Below are positions 37,401 through 46,400 of a DNA stretch of 64,000 nucleotides, piece after piece. The notes beneath the pieces are model-generated. The model did not search any database and had not been told where the DNA came from. It saw only the letters and a list, made by a program, of their open reading frames with translations. The translations under genes and the position numbers were made by a program. Each line of letters opens with the position of its first letter. Positions within the stretch are counted from its first letter, which is position 1. Origin of the DNA: Karalla daura (taxonomy: Eukaryota > Chordata > Actinopteri > Chaetodontiformes > Leiognathidae); assembly GCA_029224185.1 (NCBI GenBank), contig CM055196.1, positions 12,712,009 to 12,776,008 on the forward strand, given 5' to 3'.

Positions 37401-40400
37401 CAGGGATTACATCCTTAATGTCAGCTTCACAGGTAAGAGAACCGGCGCCTGGTGACGAGAGAGAAGAGTCCTAGATAAGACGTTCAAGGTGGATGAAGAG
37501 TGAAAAGAAGTGAATGTTGGAGAGGGAGGGAGAAGGATGAGGAGGAATGGGGGAGATAGATAGTGAGACACAAACAGTGAGTGCTGTGTGTAGTTAACAG
37601 TCTTCTCGCTTAACAACACAGGGTTGTTGTCCTTCTCCTCCGCCAAAGCAGGCAAACCACAGAACATAAAAAGTACTGAGACAAATCCGCTTAATTGCTA
37701 CGTATTGTCGGAGCCAGCCCGCCATTGACACCTATTACCCATGCGTAATTGATACGACACTACAAAGTTGCTTTGAGGAACGAGAGCTGCGGTTAATCCG
37801 TCAGCCATATTCTTCTCTCTTGCACTAATGAGATTGTGGGTGTGTGTTATAATAGCTCCTATAGCACGCTGCCTGTCTGTCTGTCAGTCTCTGTAGAGTT
37901 GGGGTGGGGGGGGGGACAGAGGATTGGCTTGACTGACAGATGCCGTACAAAGGAAGTGTTATAAATAAACTGCTGTGTCTCGGGGACTGACACAGGTTTA
38001 GAGGTGCTTATTCCCCCACCAACCGTGACCAGGAGCAGACATCAAAACAGCCAAACAAACAGCACTAACACGGCAGCTTTGCCACGGGACGCTGGGGAGA
38101 GAGCAGGGGGGAATGGATGGAGGACGGAAAGAATGGCATCACCAACGGAGGGAGGGGGTAGGAAGCTCGCTGATAAGACTGACAGGCGGACTAAAATGAG
38201 AAAAGCGAGTTTGGGCTAAGGTATAAGGGGGGTAAGACAGAGAGAGCGATAGGGAGGGAGGGAAGGAGGGAAGGAACGAGGGAGCACTGAGGCAATGCCG
38301 GAATGGGACAGCGTGCGTCAGCAGAAGACGAGGATTCTCTTTGAAATTCCCCATCTTCATTTCTGCTACAAATCAAAGGACTTGGAGCATTTCTGCCTGA
38401 GAGCAGAGAGACAGAAAGGAGGGAAGGGAGAGGATGAGGGTGAGTAGGATAGAGGGAAGGAGAGAGAGAGAGAGAGAGAAAGAGGAAATAGTCAAGGCAA
38501 TTGCAGTCGCAGCCTCCGGGTTGGCACAGACGATAACCACTCCCTTATAGGATGCATACAGAGGGGGACAGAATAGATGTATAGATATGCAGATTCCCAG
38601 GCAGGAAGTTTAAGGATGCTGTGGACCAAGTTGGATAGTAAAGGAAAGGGAGGAGAGGAGAGGAGCAGAGGGTGGGAGGAGGGTTGTGAATCCCACTGTG
38701 ACTTCCCTACATCTCTATGTCTGATCATCTCTCTCTCCATCAGTCTCCTCTCCCGCTCTCCCTCCCCTCTTTTTCACCACTGATGTATGTCCGTGAGGCG
38801 CACGTCTTCACTCTGCTGCAGGGAAAGAGTAACAGCATGCTGAAGGATCTCGAGTTCTTTACAGCACCATGTCAGCATGGTTGGTGACAGCATGGCAAAC
38901 AGCTGTATCAGTAAAGAAAAGAGAAAAGAGAGAAATACATTATAGACCCCAAGGATGTTGAAGGCTGCAGTTAAGCCTGGAACAGTGTTTGTTTTGAGTC
39001 GTTGGTGAGCCCCAAATGACGCACTCATTCCTCTGCTGCTGCACACATACAGTACATCTCTCTATCTACAGTATGTACGGAAGGAGCTGAGGTGAGTTGA
39101 GGTTGAATGTGGGGGATAAATACTGCAGCATCACCATCCGCAGTGCTCTCAGTCTGAACTGTTGCAGACGGGAAAACCAACACTGTTCTCTGTCTCTATC
39201 TCTCCCATTTCCCTCGCTTACACACACATCTGTGGTTATTATACACTTTACATTGCGTTGCAGTTTGATCTCACTTATCCCTCCCTGCCTGCCAACACAG
39301 GGACCTGCTACCCCCTCCTGTCCCCAACTTTATATTCATAACACAGCAGACTTTGTTTTACCCCGGTACGGCTGCTCTCGCTGTGTGCATATGTGATGCA
39401 CTGAGGCAGTATGTCGTGTGGTTACGGGTGTGTTTTATACGCCGCTCTCTTCATCCAGCCTCATCGCGCTAGTTGCTATGGTAATGAAGCCGACACTATT
39501 GCCAATTGTTGAAGTGATCCGGTAGATCATGGGAACTGCTCCCCATCAACTAGTAATAGACACACGGGCACATTTGTGCATTTTTACAAGGCCTTGGCTC
39601 CATCCTTCAAAGACAAAGCGCACGCGTGCGGACACGCTATGCGCGCATGCACGTCCACACAAACGCGAGCAAAAGGAAAAAAAAAACAGCCTTTTTTTTC
39701 TGCTTGTTTTTTTTAACCAGCATGAAATTGCAGACACCCCCAACCCACACACTTCTCAAAGCCATCATTCAACTCCCACCCACCCACCTCCCCGATCTGC
39801 GGCAAACATATCAGTATATACGCACATGCACGCAGTCTTCTGTTCAAATAGTGGTGATAGATGTGATATTCCCCCTTCTCTGCGCTTTTGTGTGTGTGCG
39901 TGCGTGCATCTCTGTGTGTAAGTGTGTGTGTGTGTGCGTGTGTGTGTGATACGTCTGTGTTAGCAGAGGCGGTGTGCCTTCAGGGCCATATTGAGCAGAG
40001 AGCTCACTGCAACGTTAAGATGCAAGAGAACAACCTTCACTCCTCTCCCTCGTTTTCTTGTCACACTCTTCCTCTGTCTCTCCCTCTCTGTCACTCTCCA
40101 TCTCTCTGTCTCTGCTTCTCTCACTCGTCATCACTCCATCTCTCTCTTACTCAACGTGTGTGCGTGTGTGTGTGTGTCTGTGTGTGTGTATCTGTGTGTG
40201 TGTGTCTGTGTGTCTCCATTCTCTTTCTCACCCAGAGTGTCCTAGTCTCTCTACATTCAAAAACAGCACATCCCACTCAGACTTCACAAGGTTGCTCTCC
40301 TGCCTCCAACGCCTCTCTGCACCGGTCTGTTCCTCCACTCCTTCACTCTGCTCATCCATCCTTCACCTTTTCTCTATTGATCCCACCGTCTAAAGGCTTT

Positions 40401-43400
40401 CCTCCGTCCACCCATATCTCTGCTGCCGTCACATCAGTTTCTTGCTTTTCTCTTTCTGCTATCTCTTCTCCTTCTTTATTCGTCTCTCAGCTCTCCCTTG
40501 TCACTCCACTCCTTTCTCTGCCCCTTATCTTGTCTCTCGGCTCATCCTCTGTCTCAGCACTCCCTACTTTAGGCCCGCCGTTTCTCTCTTTTGTGTCCCC
40601 TATCTTACCACCTTTATTTCTGTCAAGCCTTGGCTTTCTGCCTCCGCACCTCTTCCTCCTATACATTTCCCTCCCTTGTTCTAGACTTCCTTCTCTCCGC
40701 CCTATCTGTCCCCTGTTCCCCTGTGGCCTGTTGGTCCGCGGCCCAGGCAGTGCCTCCGTCCTCTGGGACCAAATCTGCCGGGAGAACAAACATAGCTGAT
40801 GTGATCTGTCTGTGTGCCCATTTGTGACATATGAGTGCATTCCTGTGTCCATATCTGTATATGCTCAGGGTCGCATGTGTGTGCGATTGCATGTGTATGT
40901 GTGTATTGCATGTGTATGTGTGTGCATGGGGTAATGATGTGTAAACCCTCCGAAGGAAGAAAAAAGGGGACAAAAAAGGTTGTTCACACCATTGGCATGT
41001 TTTCTACCTTACCTGGAACAGATGTGCACTTGATGAGCAAGGACCTATATCCAGTTGTGACACTTAGAGCACAATTAAATCAGGGACTCGCTCAAGCTCG
41101 ATGGTTGGAAGTACAATTCTCTATTCCCTCGCTGACAACTAATCAACAGCCAGCTTACAAATTTTTAGTCACACACTCACACAAAGAAAAGATTCGCCCT
41201 CGCTCAGTGAGTCTGTAAACCTCTCTCCAACTCTCTCTCCACTTTTAGATTACTTATTCCTACTTATTCCTCCCAAGCCCCTTTGCCTCCCCTCTCTCTC
41301 TCTCTCTCTCTCTCTCCCTCCCTGCCTTTAATACCCACAATCCCCCTTGGGCTTCGCTTTAGCCCGACATGGCCGAGAACATAATTAATTTCACAGCTTC
41401 TGAATGAAAAGCCTGTTTTCACCATGCTTCTAATTAAGCTCGAATAATAAGGTGTTTCTCAACTTAGCTGGAATGCTAAAGTATCTCACAAAAATTAGGG
41501 ATTTGTTTAGGTTCTGTTTGTCTCACCTAAATATATTTGAGTCTTCCTGTGCTGAGATTTGTTTACAGTGCCATATGTACGGGGTCTTATGGATCTTTGC
41601 TATTGTAGAGTTGGAGTGTCACAGTGTGATCTTGGTAGGGAGTGAAAGGGAAGCAGTCACAACATTCAGTTGTTCAATTGGTTCATCACAGTTACATCAC
41701 ACAGTAGCACACTAGAACGCAGCTCAGGGACAAACTTCTTTTTGCTGCTCTAACTCCCACATGTCTATTGTGCATCTGCCAAACTAAAGCGCACAGCCTG
41801 TAGATGACAGTGTCAGGCTCCTGGTCACACCGTTCAATACTCTGTTTTTTTATCAAAGCATGTGTAGGCTACTGATAACAGTGATTCTCCGTCTTTACCT
41901 ATAGCACTCCTCCTTGGAATAGTGTACGTCTACCCAGTGGACCAGTCCCATTCCCACATTTCCACATAGAAATACTTGGCATAGTTCCAGGTAGATGAAG
42001 CCTAACGACTTTGGCGATCTCCTGACTTTTCCTCTTGCGTCAATGATTCAGTAAATTGCCATGAAATGTGATATAGACATTCATGTTCACCTCGAGATGA
42101 AATGTAATAACTTTGGGGATCCCTTAATACCCTTTTTTGTCGATGAGCAAATACCTGAAAATGATTAAAAATCCCACCAGCTGCAGCTGCACTGTCCATT
42201 TAGTTCTAATCAACACTTAAGAGTTGCAACTCTGATAGGCAACATTATACCTGCTAAAAATCAGCATACCAGATTTGTCACTGTAATTACAAAAACATGC
42301 TGATGCTCGAGTGCAGCCTCACATCCCTGCTTGGCTGTAGTTCCATTTGGCTGCAATCAAAATTTTTCCAGCCACCGGAGCTCTGTGCTCACCACACCTT
42401 TAAATTAAACAGCGGCGTCCATCAGTCAAGGACCTGGGCTGCCTGTCTCAGCTCTCTGAAGCCACCAGAGGGGTCTCAGTGGCCTTCGCCGAGCTCCAAG
42501 TTGCACCCTCGTACACTTTTCTGATAAGCCGCTCTGTCACATCAGCAAGGTCGCTAGTGTTGGTTATAGGGAGGGATATCTGGTCCTCCAAGTCCAGCGC
42601 TCTCTGAATGTGATCCGTTCGAGGGGAGTCAAGGACAGTACAGTGCCCTCAAATGGGTCTGTAGGCTAATGCCGTTATCTCTTTAGTCTGTATTACACGT
42701 AATTACCACATACAGCTAATTAGACTTCAGCACACATCTAAGGTCCTAATAAGGTGCAGTTATGATAATTAGCTGGTGGCGAAGTGTTTCTGCGAGTGTG
42801 TTAGGGCATCGGAGAGGAAGAGGCCCGGCCTGTCTTATTGCTCAGTGTTATTAGCAGACTTTATCATCTGCCAAATTGCAGCATAATGGATTCATAACTT
42901 CTCCGTCTGAAGATCTTATCAGCACCTTCTTATTGAAATCATTTTCATTTTGCTGTCACCCAAACATTTAGCCCCAAAATCCAGAGAAGACTTGACACTG
43001 GAAATTTCCTGTGACAGAGAAGGAAAGGGGGAAGATAGAGGGTTGTGCTGTCTCTGTGATTTATGGATTTCATAAACCCTAACCCCCTCTGCTGCCATCT
43101 GACACACCATTCTTCTCTGAACACACCAAACTCTCACAACAATAGCACAGCTTTAGCTCGTGTCAGTGTTGCGAGCACGCACACATACTCACACACACAC
43201 ACCGGCACGCATTCGCACACACGCTAACTCTAACAGCAGGGTCAGAGCTTTGGTCCTGTCAGCACGGCCTCCCACAGCGCTCAGAGCAATACCTTAGCCA
43301 TCACGCCGTAAAGTAAAACCTAATGGAGCTTCCACGGGCGGGCGTGTGCGCACGCACGAGCCTGTCACACACGTACATACGCACTCCTCAGGCCAGCAGT

Positions 43401-46400
43401 TTATTCACAAACCGTTTTGATTCATTCCGCTGATCCGGAGCCAAGGAGGCGTTCGGGTGGGAGAATTTGTCCCGTGATTTCTGCATTTACCCACTGACAC
43501 AGAGATATGAGGAAGGCAGCGCACTGTCATTAATGCTGTGGCGCGCTGAGGACAGAGAGCCTTGTTACACGTGGAAGAGTGATGTGCCATAAAGCCACTG
43601 TACTCTGCACTATCCCCAGCCACATCATCATTTGACAGGGGAGGCAGCAGCGTATAACACTCAGCCCTGCGCAGTGTGTCAGCAGCCAGGAGCTGATTGC
43701 TCCGCTGTAAGGACAGAAGTGGCACATACTTTGTGTCAGAAACGACCAAGTGTCAGCACTGTCAGGTCCGAAGCTCCTCGCAAGAAGTTACTTTATTTGC
43801 CAGCCCATCGACACTTTTTTTCTCCTTTGATTGTTTTTTTTTTTTTTTAATGGTTGCACCATCCTGCCAATTTTACAATGTCTTCTGTTCCCACATCCTC
43901 GGGGTAGATGGTAATCCTTTCATAACAACTTGTATACAAACCAATTTGGCAGTTCCAGCAGCGTACCTCCCTCGTATGAGAGACCCAGAGGCTAATTCTA
44001 TCAGTGTGTGGGCAGCTGTAGCACTGCCCAGGGATTCAGTCCTCTGCCTTCATGCCTATATGACTTTATGGACAGTTTGTTAATGATGCATTTGGTAATA
44101 ATCTTTGTCAGAGCAGATTTTAGAGCTGAGTTTTTGTCCCTATGTGACCTGAGGGGAGTATGATGCAAACCAGTATCACCAAGCATACCGGGCATTTATA
44201 GCCTCTTAACAAATACTCCTGTAACTGGCCAGCCTTTAGTGATGAAAACACCATTGTGATGCCCTTCATTGTCTGTCCTGGACTCCTAAGGCTTAACTGA
44301 CCATGGCTTATTGTCTCTGTCCTCACTGCTCCTTTAAAGAGACATCAATGAGGCATCAATGGGATGATTGCTTGTGATTGTTTAGCGTTAATCTCCCTTT
44401 TCCACTCATCACTTTCTTTTCCACTCTTTGTCTGCTCTCGCCGCCTCCTCCAGCTCCTTTTGCTCCTCCGGGCAGCGAGACAGTGGTGAAGTTCGATTCC
44501 CAGGGGGACGGCATGGGCCGATACAACATCTTCAGCTACCAGCGCTCGGCCGATCGTTATGGCTACGTGCCGGTGGGCGAGTGGGCCGAGACTCTGAGCC
44601 TGAGCAGCGATCTGATTCACTGGCCCAGGGAAGTGGTGCCCACCTCGCAGTGCAGCGACCCCTGTGAGCGCAACGAGATGAAGAAAATGCAGGCAGGTAG
44701 GAGACAATATTCCTTCTCGTCATGGAGGGGCCTGAGGAATTTGTCACACGCTGCCGCTGCTCACACTCCTGTCTCCTAGGCGAGTACTGCTGCTGGATCT
44801 GCACAGCCTGCGAGCCTCATGAATACCTGGCCGATGAGTTCACCTGTTCACCCTGTGCCCCGGGCCAGTGGCCCACCGATGACCTCACATCCTGTTACGA
44901 CCTCCCCGAGGACTACATTATGTGGGAAGATGCCTGGGCCATCGGTCCAATTACCATCGCCTGTGTAGGGTGAGCGATAAAGGGTTGACAGCTTGATGTC
45001 ATTTTGACTGCAACTCAGAGGTTTCAGCCTGTGTGTGTGTGTTCGTCCAACCATAGCTTGGCAATCAAAATGATGTTGAACACAGTTGTGGTTGCTGTCA
45101 GATAGCAGAAACTGCTTGTTACCGTTACACTACAATCTGATCTGTACACTGCAGTAAATGAATAAATAAATAAATAAATAAAATGCAGAAAAATAATGCT
45201 CCTTGTTAACATCTGCGTGGATTGGAGAAGATTTTGACCATTTCTCTTTTTGAAAAATGGATCTTTAATCTTTTATTGTGATATTTAGTACATTCTCATT
45301 GTAAGGCAAAGAGTATACAAAATTTTTACTACAAAAAGAGTCAGCTTATGAGCTGAGTCAGTATTAAACAAATGATGCATGAAATGTTTGCCAGGCTGCT
45401 AAGTCTTTGCTTTATTGAGCTCAATACTGCAGTTTCATTGGGCTATTCTACTCGCCTTTGTGTTATTTTCTGTTTATTGATTCAATTTTGAACAAAAGTG
45501 GACATAGAACAGCAATGGGTGGGTAGAACACACACACATAAAGATATTAAATCAATACAAATAGATATAAATTTCCAAAAGAAATGACAGAAAAACAAAG
45601 AACAGAAAATAAAATACAATAAAAATGATTAGATAATTAAGTATGTGGAGGAGGGTGATTTCATGATGTAGTTTTCTTGTGTGAAACTTGATGAAGCTGC
45701 CGCCCCAACTTCTTCTTCCTGTCCTCAGGTTCATGTGCACCGGTCTGGTGTTCTGGGTGTTTATCAGACACAACCACACTCCGCTGGTGAAGGCTTCAGG
45801 CAGAGAGTTATGTTACATCCTCCTCTCAGGAGTCTTCATGTCCTACGCCATGACTTTCCTCTTCTTGGCCAAACCCTCTCCCGCCATCTGTGCCCTACGG
45901 CGCCTGGGCCTGGGCACGTCGTTCGCTGTCTGCTACTCCGCCCTCCTCACCAAAACCAACAGAATAGCTCGGATTTTCAGTGGCGTGAAAGATGGAGCAG
46001 GCGCGGCGAGGCCACGGTTCATTAGCCCGTCCTCTCAGGTGAGCGATTGCATCCATCTGCATCCGTCAGACGGATGGACAAGCAGACACACCGGCGCCTT
46101 GATGACCTTACCCTACCTGTCCTTTCCTCTCTCCCAGGTGTTCATCTGTCTGAGTTTAATCTCCGTCCAGTTAGTGATGGTGTCGGTGTGGCTGCTGCTG
46201 GAGGTTCCCGGGACTCGTCGCTTCACGCTGCCAGAGCGACGACAGACTGTCATCCTCAAGTGCAACGTGCGCGACTCCAGCATGTTGCTATCACTGGGAT
46301 ATGACGTGCTCCTGGTCATCCTGTGTACTGTGTATGTGTCGCAACTCGGCCTATTTCTAACCAAAATTGTGTAAAAGCTGCTCAAAGTTTGCAGAATTGT

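Larger units (their letters stand above)
37433..44453 (+). other. grm3: grm3 intron after coding exon 4
   Basis: A 7.0-kb intron, the largest inside the coding region. Contents: purine-rich GA tracts (38220-38490), low-complexity CT/GT zones (39880-40240 and 41290-41320), a dispersed teleost repeat (41998-42200) and candidate regulatory blocks at 37675-37810 and 42645-42925. The 303-codon Ser/Leu-rich open frame at 39888-40799 is a low-complexity artefact. Confidence 0.85.

Noticed and set aside
39888..40799. 303-codon plus-strand open frame
   Set aside because: Translation is Val/Cys and Ser/Leu/Pro low complexity from GT and CT repeats, inside the grm3 intron, with no domain or splice logic.
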